Assembly: GCA_035454085.1 (NCBI GenBank)
Contig: DAOTEJ010000074.1
Span: 1-13,079 of the forward strand
From: DAOTEJ01 sp035454085
GTDB taxonomy: Bacteria; Pseudomonadota; Gammaproteobacteria; Burkholderiales; Burkholderiaceae_F
Direction: 5' to 3'
Length of the DNA stretch: 13,079 nt
In this document: positions 7,100 to 12,558 of the stretch, piece by piece
How positions within the stretch are numbered: the stretch's first letter is position 1
How the letters are laid out: every line of letters begins with the position of its first letter
Position numbers and translations under genes: made by a program
The notes under the pieces: model-generated
The model's database searches: none
What the model saw: the letters and a program-made list of their open reading frames with translations, nothing else
What the model was told of the DNA's origin: nothing

Positions 7100-7375
7100 T
7101 TAGGGGGCGTAAGTCAGTGCAGCAAGGTGCGGGGCGCGGCCTTCGGCGGCGGCCAGGGCGAGCTCGAGGCGGTGGTGCTCGCCTTCCAGCCAGGTGCAGC
7201 GGGTGCGCAGCAGGTCGTTCTGGCGGCGCTCGAGGGCGAGCAGGGCTTCGGCCTCGCGCAGGGCGTCGAGCACCAGGCCGGCGCGGGCAGCGCGGCCGCG
7301 GCGCAGGGCGGCGGCGGCGCGGGCGCTGGCCTCGGGGCGGGGGATGGGGCCGAGGCGCGGGGCGGGACCGGCCAC
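7100..7375 (-). CDS. Small helical protein, 91 aa
   Basis: The frame is open far upstream, but that part overlaps the preceding gene. I place the start at GTG 7375, 4 bases after that gene's stop; this is uncertain and no clear ribosome site is seen. After a proline-rich lead (VAGPAPRLGPIPRPEA), residues about 17-79 are one long helix with leucines in heptad-like spacing (LVLDALREAEALLALERRQNDLL, then LEGEHHRLELALAAAEG). That suggests a coiled coil. The end is ALTYAP. No family is recognised. Because it follows another helical gene and precedes virion-type genes, it may help assemble the fibre-like structure. Confidence 0.55.
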   Translation of the reverse strand: MAGPAPRLGPIPRPEASARAAAALRRGRAARAGLVLDALREAEALLALERRQNDLLRTRCTWLEGEHHRLELALAAAEGRAPHLAALTYAP

Positions 7376-7379
7376 GCGG

Positions 7380-7907
7380 CTACTGCGCGAGGATGGCGGG
7401 CCCGCTGGCGGCCAGGATGGCGGTGACGTTGGCCTCGAGGCGGGCAGCGTCGCGGGCGGCCTCGGCGGCGTGGCCATCAGCCGTGGAGGCGCTGTTGGGG
7501 CGCATGAAGGCGCCGCTGGTGATGAGGCAGAGCAGCACGTCGCGGCGCAGCTGCGCGGCGCGCTGGTTGGGGTTGAGGGGCGCGGGGCCGTTGCTGGCCT
7601 CGGGGGCGAGCGCGGCAGGGGGAGAGGCGCGCTCGAGGGCCGCGACCTGGCGCTCGATGCGCGCGGCCTGGGCTTGCTCGAGCAGCAGGCGCGCGGACGC
7701 GACCTCGGACTGCTCGGCGGCGGCGGCGGCTTGCTGCTCGAGCGCGGCGGTCTGGCGAGCGATGGCCTGGGCTTGGGCAGTGCTGGCGGCGGCGAGCGCG
7801 GCGGTGGCGGCGACGCCATCGGCCGCGGCCTTGGCCTGGGCGGCGGCGGCGTCGGCGAGCTTGTCGGCGGCGGCGGCGGCGCGGGTTTCGTATTCGGTGA
7901 GGGCCAT
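7380..7907 (-). CDS. Alanine-rich coiled-coil protein, 175 aa
   Basis: Residues about 1-95 are an Ala/Gln/Glu-rich helix (MALTEYETRAAAAADKLADA onwards, with repeated TAALEQQAAAAAEQS-like stretches), a likely coiled coil. A Pro/Asn linker (PEASNGPAPLNPNQR) follows, then a helical C-terminal part with LRRDVLLCLITSGAF and LEANVTAILAASGPAIL. No catalytic or transmembrane motif is clear. Phage proteins of this shape are often fibre stalks or head/tail accessory proteins, but I recognise no named family. The ATG lies 3 bases past the preceding gene's stop. Coding is supported by tight packing and by composition fitting one helix rather than a shadow frame. Confidence 0.65.
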   Translation of the reverse strand: MALTEYETRAAAAADKLADAAAAQAKAAADGVAATAALAAASTAQAQAIARQTAALEQQAAAAAEQSEVASARLLLEQAQAARIERQVAALERASPPAALAPEASNGPAPLNPNQRAAQLRRDVLLCLITSGAFMRPNSASTADGHAAEAARDAARLEANVTAILAASGPAILAQ

Positions 7908-7910
7908 GGC

Positions 7911-8078
7911 TTACTCGAAGGTGAGGGTGAGCGCGCCGGCCGGGAACACGGGCCACGGCGGGGGCGGGAAGACGACGGCCGCGGCCGGGCTACGCGCACG
8001 CCAACGCGACCAGCGCTGGCGCGTGGCCGCGGCAGCGGCGCGACGCGCAGCGCGGGCGGCGCGGGGCAGCGGAATCAC
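7911..8078 (-). CDS. Short ORF ending like a Gp80 terminus, 55 aa
   Basis: The start GTG (8078) overlaps the stop of the upstream gene as GTGA. The ORF ends 3 bases before the next ATG, so it fits exactly between two genes. The product is basic and alanine-rich, then proline-rich (VVFPPPPWPVFP), ending AGALTLTFE. That ending is nearly the same as the last residues of the preceding gene (GALTVTFQ), and is typical of Gp80-type tail proteins. It may be a real small protein, or a remnant left by duplication of the family's C-terminal strand. The start is uncertain. Confidence 0.5.
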   Translation of the reverse strand: MIPLPRAARAARRAAAAATRQRWSRWRARSPAAAVVFPPPPWPVFPAGALTLTFE

Positions 8079-8605
8079 TGGAAGGTGACGGTCAGGGCGC
8101 CGCTGGCAAATTGCACGGTGTCGCCGGAGTTGATCGTCTTGCTGGTGCCGAGCGCGACGCAGACCCACATGTTGCCGCTGGTGAGCGAATCCATGAGGCC
8201 GATGTGCGTGACGGTGCCCCACCCGGCGGAGGGGTTGGGCGAGAAGGTGATGGCGCTGTTGTTGCTGGTCTGGCCGCCAGTGCCCGAGCTGGCCACCGTG
8301 CTGCCGGCCGACTGGGTGCCGGCCCAGTTGGCGAGCGACGCGGCCAGCGAGGCGCGGGCGTAGCTGCCGCCGGTGACCTCGGTGCCGACCGCGGAATCCG
8401 AGCAGGCCGACGTGAAGAGGGCCACGTACCAGGTGGCGGGCGCGCCGAGCGTCTGGGCGCGCATCACGGCGTCGATGATTTTGTTTTCGGCGTAGTCGGT
8501 CAGCGCCTGGGCGCTGGCGAGCTGCGGCGCGAGGGCGGCCAGGCCGAGCAGGAAGACGGCCAGCGCGCGCGAGGCGGCGGTGCCGAGACGGTGGATCAGG
8601 TTCAT
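8075..8605 (-). CDS. Gp80-type phage tail/fibre protein with signal peptide
   Basis: The start is ATG 8605, with AAGAGG about 7-8 bases upstream; the longer open frame is proline-rich noise. The 176-aa product has an N-terminal Sec-type signal: basic residues (Arg6, Arg13), hydrophobic core about 14-27 (LAVFLLGLAALAP), and the cleavage motif ASA before Gln33. The rest matches a common phage tail or fibre family (Gp80 type): ALTDYAENKIIDAVMR, GAPATWYVALFTSACSD, GTEVTGGSYAR, LANWAGTQ, SNNSAITFSP, GWGTVTHIGLMDS, SKTINSGDTVQFASGALTVTF. Such proteins usually have no signal and start near 'LTDYxENKxID'. Cys68 and Cys149 would remain in the exported form. It is the first gene after the large terminase. 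Virion part or exported envelope protein is left open. Confidence 0.8.
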   Translation of the reverse strand: MNLIHRLGTAASRALAVFLLGLAALAPQLASAQALTDYAENKIIDAVMRAQTLGAPATWYVALFTSACSDSAVGTEVTGGSYARASLAASLANWAGTQSAGSTVASSGTGGQTSNNSAITFSPNPSAGWGTVTHIGLMDSLTSGNMWVCVALGTSKTINSGDTVQFASGALTVTFQ

Positions 8606-8645
8606 GGCAGGACCTCTTGCGGGGGTTGAGCGGGTGAGCGGTGAA

Positions 8646-10637
8646 TTACCAGCGGCCGACGAAGCCCTTGGGCTTGGCGATGCGGCCGACGCGCCGCGGG
8701 GTGCGCGGGGTGGCGTCGGGGGGTGGGGCGGACGGGGCTGCAGGGGCGGCCGGGTCTTGTGAGTCGGGGGCTGCGGCGTCTTCATTGGACTCGGGCAGCA
8801 GGCTGCGCTGGGCGAGCTTGGCGCGCAGGCGCTCCCAATCCGGCGCGCGCCAGCGCGGCAGGCCGAGGAAGTGCGCGGCGGCCAGGGCGTAGACGGTGCA
8901 GTCCAAAGCCTCGTTACGGCGGCCGGCGGGCTTGAGCCATTCGAGCTTCGGGCGGCCTTTTACGTAGCGGGTGGCCAGGCGCTCGGCGGTGATCTGCTCG
9001 AACACTTCGCGCGGGGCCCAGGTGGGCAGGTGCACGTAGCCCGGGCCGGGGGCCGCCAGGCGCAGGCGGCCGTAGAGGGTGGCCTTGCCGGTGTCGGCCC
9101 CCACCGGCCAGAGCTTGACGCCCTTGCGCAGCTTGACGCCGCGGAAGTTGACGTCGAGGTCGGTGGGCTTGCCCAGCACCGGCTTGCCGGCTTGCGACTG
9201 CCCCTTGACGGCCAGCACGCGGCGCCAGGCGCGCGTGCGGGCGTAGTGGTAGACCTCGCTGGTGTGGTGGCCGCCGCTGTCGATCGCGGTGGCGGCGATG
9301 CTGAGGGTGCCTCCGCTGCCGTGGGCGAACTGCACCTCGAGCAGGGCGTCGAGCGCGACCCAGGGGCTGGTGGGGCCGTCGAGCTCGCTGGGCGAGCCGT
9401 GCAGCACTTCGCGCTCGACGAGCCAGGACTCTTCGCCGGGACCGTAGGCCCAGACGTAGGCCTCGAGGCGGTCGGCCTGGACGTCGACGCCGGCCACGAG
9501 GACCAGGGCACGCTCGGGTACGGTGCGGCGCTCGAGGGGCTCGGCGCGGCGCTGGAGCTCGCCCTCGGACACCTTGTCGCCGGCGTCTTCCCAGGTCTCG
9601 GCCAGCACCGTATTGGTCCAGGCGCGCAGCTTGGACACGTCGCCGGCCTTGGCGGCTTCGTTGGCCTCGTAGAACTCGGCGGCGGCGGTTTCCCAGCTGT
9701 ACCAGCCGAGCGGCGAGTAGAGCGCGCTGAGGTGGAAGCTGGCGACGCGGCCTGCGGTGCCTTCGGCGATCCACCGCCCATGCGCGAGCATGTAGGGCTT
9801 GTGGTGTTCTTCGATCAGCGTGGCGCAGTGCGCGCAGGCGTAGCGCACGGTGCCGGGGATGGGGGCGCCGACGTCATCGCGCTGCCAGCGCACGTTGGGC
9901 CACGCGAGCACCTGCTCGACCTGGCAGTGCGGACAGGGGACGTGGTAGCGGCGGCGGTCGCCGGCCAGGTAGGCGGCCTCGATGCGGCTGAAGTCGCGCA
10001 GCGTGGGCGTGCTGGTCTTGAGGATCTTGCGCCGCGCGAAGGTGGCGGTGCGGCGTTCGGCCAGGCCGACGGGATCGCCCTCGCCGTCGACGTCGAGCGG
10101 GAAGGCGTCGATCTCGTCGAGGAACAGGTAGCGCACCGGCATGGAGCGCAGGCCCGCGGCGCTGTTGGCGCCGGCCAGCAGCAGCACGCCGCCGGGGAAG
10201 TCTTTGAGCAGGGTGGTGTTGGCTTCGTCGCGGGAGCGGTTTTCGCTCACCTTGTCGCGCAGGCGCGGGGTCTCGAGCACCATCGGGGCGATGCGCTGGC
10301 GGCTGTAGCGCTTGGCCAGGTCGATGGTGGGCTGCACGGCCATGATGGGGCCGGGGGCGACGTCGATCACGTAGCCGAGCCAGTTGTTGCCGGCCTCGCT
10401 CTTGCCGACCTGGGCGCCCCACTGCAGCACGACGCACTCGACGTCGGACGATTCAGAGAGCAGATCGGCCGGTTCGCGCACGTACGGGGTGCGGTCGGAG
10501 CGATACGGGCCGGGTTCGGCCGCGCCCTTGCTGCTGAGCATGCGGTAGGCGTCGGCCCACTGGCTGACGGTGAGGTCAGGCGGGGGGGCGAAGCCATCGG
10601 CCGCGGCGGCGCGCAGCAGGTCCCACGCCGCAAGCAT
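8646..10637 (-). CDS. Phage terminase large subunit (GpA family)
   Basis: This 663-aa motor-nuclease cuts phage DNA and drives it into the head. The Walker-A-like motif QWGAQVGKSE (72-81) has the shortened form usual in GpA proteins. Walker B is YLFLDE (170-175). Two cysteine pairs, CPHC (235/238) and CAHC (268/271), suggest a zinc ribbon. The C-terminal nuclease part shows GVDVQ (383-387) and AIDSGGHHT (451-459) with likely metal-binding aspartates. The final about 60 residues are basic and proline-rich. ATG 10637 was chosen because it overlaps the small-subunit stop as TGATG, which implies coupled translation; the upstream 27 codons lack family features. GpA enzymes cut at cos sites, consistent with the candidate site before the small subunit. 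Assignment is secure. Confidence 0.95.
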   Translation of the reverse strand: MLAAWDLLRAAAADGFAPPPDLTVSQWADAYRMLSSKGAAEPGPYRSDRTPYVREPADLLSESSDVECVVLQWGAQVGKSEAGNNWLGYVIDVAPGPIMAVQPTIDLAKRYSRQRIAPMVLETPRLRDKVSENRSRDEANTTLLKDFPGGVLLLAGANSAAGLRSMPVRYLFLDEIDAFPLDVDGEGDPVGLAERRTATFARRKILKTSTPTLRDFSRIEAAYLAGDRRRYHVPCPHCQVEQVLAWPNVRWQRDDVGAPIPGTVRYACAHCATLIEEHHKPYMLAHGRWIAEGTAGRVASFHLSALYSPLGWYSWETAAAEFYEANEAAKAGDVSKLRAWTNTVLAETWEDAGDKVSEGELQRRAEPLERRTVPERALVLVAGVDVQADRLEAYVWAYGPGEESWLVEREVLHGSPSELDGPTSPWVALDALLEVQFAHGSGGTLSIAATAIDSGGHHTSEVYHYARTRAWRRVLAVKGQSQAGKPVLGKPTDLDVNFRGVKLRKGVKLWPVGADTGKATLYGRLRLAAPGPGYVHLPTWAPREVFEQITAERLATRYVKGRPKLEWLKPAGRRNEALDCTVYALAAAHFLGLPRWRAPDWERLRAKLAQRSLLPESNEDAAAPDSQDPAAPAAPSAPPPDATPRTPRRVGRIAKPKGFVGRW

Positions 10638-11254
10638 CAGGCCGGGGGCTCTTCGGCCGGCAGGACGGTGAGCTGGGCAAGGACCTGGCGCAGCTCGTCG
10701 GCCAGCATGCGGCGGCACGCGGCGGCGTCGGATTCAGCGGCGAGCTGGGCGGCGAGGCGATCGGGCACGGCGAGCAGGGCATCGCGCACGCTGCGGGCCA
10801 GGGCGAAGGTGGCGCGCTTGACGTCGCCGGCATCGAGCAGGGAGCCGTGGGCCTTGCTCAGCTCGATCTCGGCGAGCTCGGCTTCGGCTTGCTCGCGCCG
10901 GGCCTTGGCCACCATGAGCCGGCCGGCGGCATCCATGCCGGGAATGTCGGGCAGCGCAGGCAGGCCGGCGGCGGATTGAGCGGCAGCGTGGGCAGCGCGC
11001 GCGGCGAGGTCGAAGGCAGCCGCCGAGGGGCCGGGACGATCGAGCACCGTGACCTCGGCGCCACGCTGCTGCAGGCTGCGCAGCTGCTGCTCCGGGTCGG
11101 TGTGCAAACGGTACTGGATCGCGGCAGCGTCCAGATCGAACTGGCCGTTGGCCGAGCGGCTGATGCGGCCGGATTTCTCGGCCTTGCTCACCGCCTGGCG
11201 CGTGATGCCCAGCGCGCGGGCGAGGTCGGCACCTGATCCGTAGCGAGCGGCCAT
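10637..11254 (-). CDS. Phage terminase small subunit (Nu1-like)
   Basis: This 205-aa protein should recognise the packaging site and recruit the large subunit. An N-terminal helix-turn-helix is clear at about 9-31 (ADLARALGITRQAVSKAEKSGRI). A linker follows, then a long helical region at about 112-195 with AKARREQAEAELAEIELSKAHG, LDAGDVKRATFALARSVRDAL and AVPDRLAAQLAAE. This is the pattern seen in small terminases paired with GpA-type enzymes. The C-terminal tail (LPAEEPPA) probably meets the large subunit. No good ribosome site is visible before ATG 11254, whose upstream 50 bases hold three GTTGAC repeats. The GpA gene begins within its stop codon. Homology and context agree. Confidence 0.88.
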   Translation of the reverse strand: MAARYGSGADLARALGITRQAVSKAEKSGRISRSANGQFDLDAAAIQYRLHTDPEQQLRSLQQRGAEVTVLDRPGPSAAAFDLAARAAHAAAQSAAGLPALPDIPGMDAAGRLMVAKARREQAEAELAEIELSKAHGSLLDAGDVKRATFALARSVRDALLAVPDRLAAQLAAESDAAACRRMLADELRQVLAQLTVLPAEEPPA

Positions 11255-11260
11255 CGTCGT

Positions 11261-11298
11261 GTCAACCGTGGGAGGGGAATGTCAACGCCACCGTCAAC
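11261..11298 (-). promoter_or_regulatory. Three GTTGAC repeats before the small terminase
   Basis: GTTGAC (minus strand) occurs at 11266-11261, 11286-11281 and 11298-11293, all in the same orientation, within 45 bases of the small-terminase ATG. Two copies read TTGACA, the -35 consensus, but neither has a good -10 at 16-18 bases. Two explanations fit: small-terminase binding sites, as cosB R sites sit in lambda, or a weak promoter or operator for the terminase genes. Confidence 0.5.
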
Positions 11299-11342
11299 CC
11301 CACCCGCACCCCGTCACTATCGCAAAAACGCGGTTCGAATTA

Positions 11343-11377
11343 CCCGCGCGGGAAGGTCGGGGGAAGGACCCGCGAGG
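11343..11377 (-). other. Candidate cos cleavage region
   Basis: On the minus strand, upstream of the GTTGAC repeats, CCTCGCGGGT (11377-11368) equals ten bases of the right half of lambda cosN as I recall that sequence. Fifteen bases on lies the perfect palindrome CCCGCGCGGG (11352-11343), followed by an A+T-richer stretch containing GTTTTTGCGATAG. Lambda has the same order and a similar distance: cosN, A+T-rich part, terminase-binding repeats, then Nu1. The GpA-type terminase supports a cos phage. GC-rich chance matches are possible, so it is a candidate only. Confidence 0.42.
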
Positions 11378-11400
11378 CGCGCGAGGTTGGCTGGCGATCA

Positions 11401-11449
11401 GGCACTAGCGCGCGGGCACCAGCGCACGGTGCGCGGCACTAGCGCGCGG
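11401..11449. repeat. 15-bp direct repeat flanking a small hairpin
   Basis: GGCACTAGCGCGCGG occurs at 11401-11415 and 11435-11449. A diverged copy (GCACCAGCGCACGGTGC) lies between, including a 5-bp stem (GCGCA/TGCGC, 422-426 with 430-434 of the 11,4xx positions). The second copy contains the stop codon of the 254-aa gene (TAG, 11441-11439). It may be a duplication of that gene's 3' end, part of the packaging site, or a recombination seam. Confidence 0.55.
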
Positions 11450-12203
11450 TGCGTAGCGCGAAGGCCAGCGCCTTGTCGTACTCGCGGCTGAGGTCGCGCT
11501 CGATCACGCGCTCGGCGATGGCGAACAGGGGCAGGCGCTTGCGGTAGCTGGCTTGCTTGACGAAGAACAGGAGGCACTGCACGCGGCCGTCGGCGGTGCG
11601 CTCCCACACACCCCATGGCAGTCGGCCGCCGTTGCGCGCGCGCTGCTGCAGGCTAGGCGATGAGTAGAAGATGTCGCGCAGCCTGCTGCCGCGCCGCTTC
11701 TTGCTGGCCGTGGTGCGGTTGTACGTGTAGCCCTTGCCTGCGCCAGCCGATGGTCCGGCACTGAGCGCCGACAGGATCTGCACCAGCTCGCCGCGCGCCT
11801 GGTTGCCAAAGCGATCGAGCTTAGCCCCGCTGCCCGGCACGGTGACGTAGCCCTGAGGCAGCACGCCGTACTGAGCCAGTAGGCTCTCGAAGCCCTTGCG
11901 GCCGCGCGCCCCACCAAAGACCTGCGGGTACAGGTAGTGGTGCGGCTGATCCTGCGGGTCGCCGCGGCGGTCGACCAGGAAGACCTCGGCGCGCAGCCGC
12001 TCTTTGGTGGCCTTACGAATGCGCACCGAGCGCAGCGCCCAGGGCGTGGGCCGATCGAACACGCTGCCGATCGCCTTGCTCACCTCGGTGCGCGCCGTGG
12101 AGGCGGTACGCGTGAGCGCCACCGCCATGGCGAAGCGCTTCTGCTTGTCGAGCTGGTCGAGCAGGCTGAACGCGGCCTTGAAGTCGGCCTTGATGGTGAT
12201 CAT
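11439..12203 (-). CDS. Minor-tail-protein-Z-like phage protein
   Basis: This 254-aa protein is of a phage type I recognise from other prophages and which resembles lambda minor tail protein Z. It has an N-terminal helix with KRFAMAVALTRTASTARTEVSKAI, FDRPTPWALRSVRIRKATKERL, an aromatic/Gly segment (YLYPQVFGGARGRKGFESLL), GYVTVPGSGAKLDRFGNQARGELVQILSAL, a basic patch (TTASKKRRGSRLRD), GGRLPWGVWER and a C-terminal SYRKRLPLFAIAERVIERDL. The 'ALTRTA' start and 'KRLP' plus helix ending are the Z-like parts; lambda Z is shorter (192 aa). Z acts in tail completion and head-tail joining. Finding it before the terminase rather than among tail genes is unusual. ATG 12203 lacks a strong ribosome site. 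Coding is certain; the Z label is moderate. Confidence 0.7.
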   Translation of the reverse strand: MITIKADFKAAFSLLDQLDKQKRFAMAVALTRTASTARTEVSKAIGSVFDRPTPWALRSVRIRKATKERLRAEVFLVDRRGDPQDQPHHYLYPQVFGGARGRKGFESLLAQYGVLPQGYVTVPGSGAKLDRFGNQARGELVQILSALSAGPSAGAGKGYTYNRTTASKKRRGSRLRDIFYSSPSLQQRARNGGRLPWGVWERTADGRVQCLLFFVKQASYRKRLPLFAIAERVIERDLSREYDKALAFALRTAR

Positions 12204-12226
12204 CGCCGAGCAGGCCTGGAAAGGGT

Positions 12227-12259
12227 GACGCCCGCGTCGGCTGGGCCTGGGCGGGCGTC
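12227..12259 (-). other. Leader hairpin, 8-bp stem
   Basis: GACGCCCG (12227-12234) is the reverse complement of CGGGCGTC (12252-12259), with a 17-base loop that can itself fold. On the minus strand it is followed by ACCCTTTCC, not a proper T run, about 23 bases before the ATG at 12203. It may be a pause or weak termination site to be overcome by Q, or simply leader structure. Confidence 0.4.
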
Positions 12260-12269
12260 GGTGCGCTGT

Positions 12270-12291
12270 AACCTGATGGGAGGATCAGGTT
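12270..12291 (-). other. Leader hairpin with a CCUCC loop
   Basis: On the minus strand AACCTGA and TCAGGTT form a perfect 7-bp stem around the loop TCCTCCCA. The loop resembles the anti-Shine-Dalgarno end of 16S rRNA and so could pair with a ribosome site elsewhere. It lies 67-88 bases before the 12203 start. No function is known. Confidence 0.45.
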
Positions 12292-12312
12292 CCCGGGCGG
12301 GCGCTCCGCACG

Positions 12313-12342
12313 AGTGTAGGCACTTTCGCACAGAGTTGGGAA
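12313..12342 (-). promoter_or_regulatory. Candidate late promoter
   Basis: Minus strand: -35 TTCCCA (12342-12337; 4 of 6 consensus), an 18-base spacer and -10 TACACT (12318-12313; 4 of 6). Transcription would start near 12306 and give a leader of about 100 bases with two hairpins before the 254-aa gene. The site lies in the most A+T-rich part of the leader and within an inverted repeat. It is weak by consensus, as expected for a regulated promoter, and could be chance. Confidence 0.3.
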
Positions 12343-12350
12343 AGTCTACA
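12315..12350. promoter_or_regulatory. Inverted repeat over the candidate promoter
   Basis: Arms TGTAG-GC-ACTTTC (12315-12327) and GAAAGTCTACA (12340-12350) are complementary over 11 bases, with GC as a 2-base bulge and a 12-base centre. Eleven paired bases are well above what such A+T-mixed sequence would usually show. It spans the -35 and most of the -10, so it could be an operator or an RNA/DNA hairpin. No T run follows on either strand, so a terminator is unlikely. Confidence 0.55.
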
Positions 12351-12486
12351 AATTCAATCTGCGCTGGGCGCGTGCTCGGGTTTGCCCGGTGAGCGACCCC
12401 AGGCCGCGCCACTGCCCAGCGGTGCACTGCCCGCGAGCCCGCGCCCACCACGGCACGCGCCAGGCGCCGCCCTGCCCCGTTGTTCA

Positions 12487-12512
12487 CCATTTTCCTGGCA
12501 TCACGAAAATGG
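12487..12512. promoter_or_regulatory. Inverted repeat CCATTTTC-N10-GAAAATGG
   Basis: A perfect 8-bp inverted repeat around a 10-base centre lies about 47 bases beyond the Q-like stop. Its inner arms (TTTC...GAAA) resemble those of the 12315-12350 repeat. It may be a protein-binding site or an mRNA 3' hairpin for the Q-like gene; it has no T run. Confidence 0.5.
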
Positions 12513-12558
12513 CCGCCCGCTGGGAAGTGGTGCAGTGTGGTGCGGAGTGATGCACGCA

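Larger units (their letters stand above)
12204..12558 (-). other. Non-coding late leader between the Q-like gene and the late genes
   Basis: No convincing gene lies in this 355-bp stretch. It carries two inverted repeats with similar arms (12315-12350 and 12487-12512), a possible promoter in the first, and two hairpins near the next gene. Just after the Q-like stop, the minus strand repeats CACTCCGCACCA, CACTGCACCA and CACTTCC. CACTGCCC (plus strand) also occurs twice around 12410-12432. A local drop in G+C (about 12340-12360) marks the promoter area. In Q-controlled phages this is where the late promoter, Q target and early terminator are expected. Confidence 0.6.

Noticed and set aside
8606..8785. 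60-codon N-terminal extension of the Gp80-type gene
   Set aside because: Pro/Arg-rich frame overlapping the terminase 3' end, with the real ribosome site and signal peptide starting at 8605.
8871..10979. 702-aa plus-strand open frame
   Set aside because: Antisense shadow of the terminase genes; composition dominated by Gly, Ala, His and Val with no recognisable domain.
11280..11285. TTGACA at 11285-11280 as a promoter -35
   Set aside because: The 16-18 base spacing leads to ACACGA-like sequence, not a usable -10; better treated as one of the GTTGAC repeats.
12261..12330. Possible tRNA-like fold around the AACCTGA hairpin
   Set aside because: No acceptor stem pairing, TTCGA loop or anticodon arm can be laid out.
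12200..12487. Minus-strand ORF across the leader, ending in ATGA overlap with the 254-aa gene
   Set aside because: A GTG after AGGA is possible, but the translated sequence has no recognised motif, crosses both inverted repeats and the promoter candidate, and has random-looking composition. It should be reconsidered if conserved in relatives.
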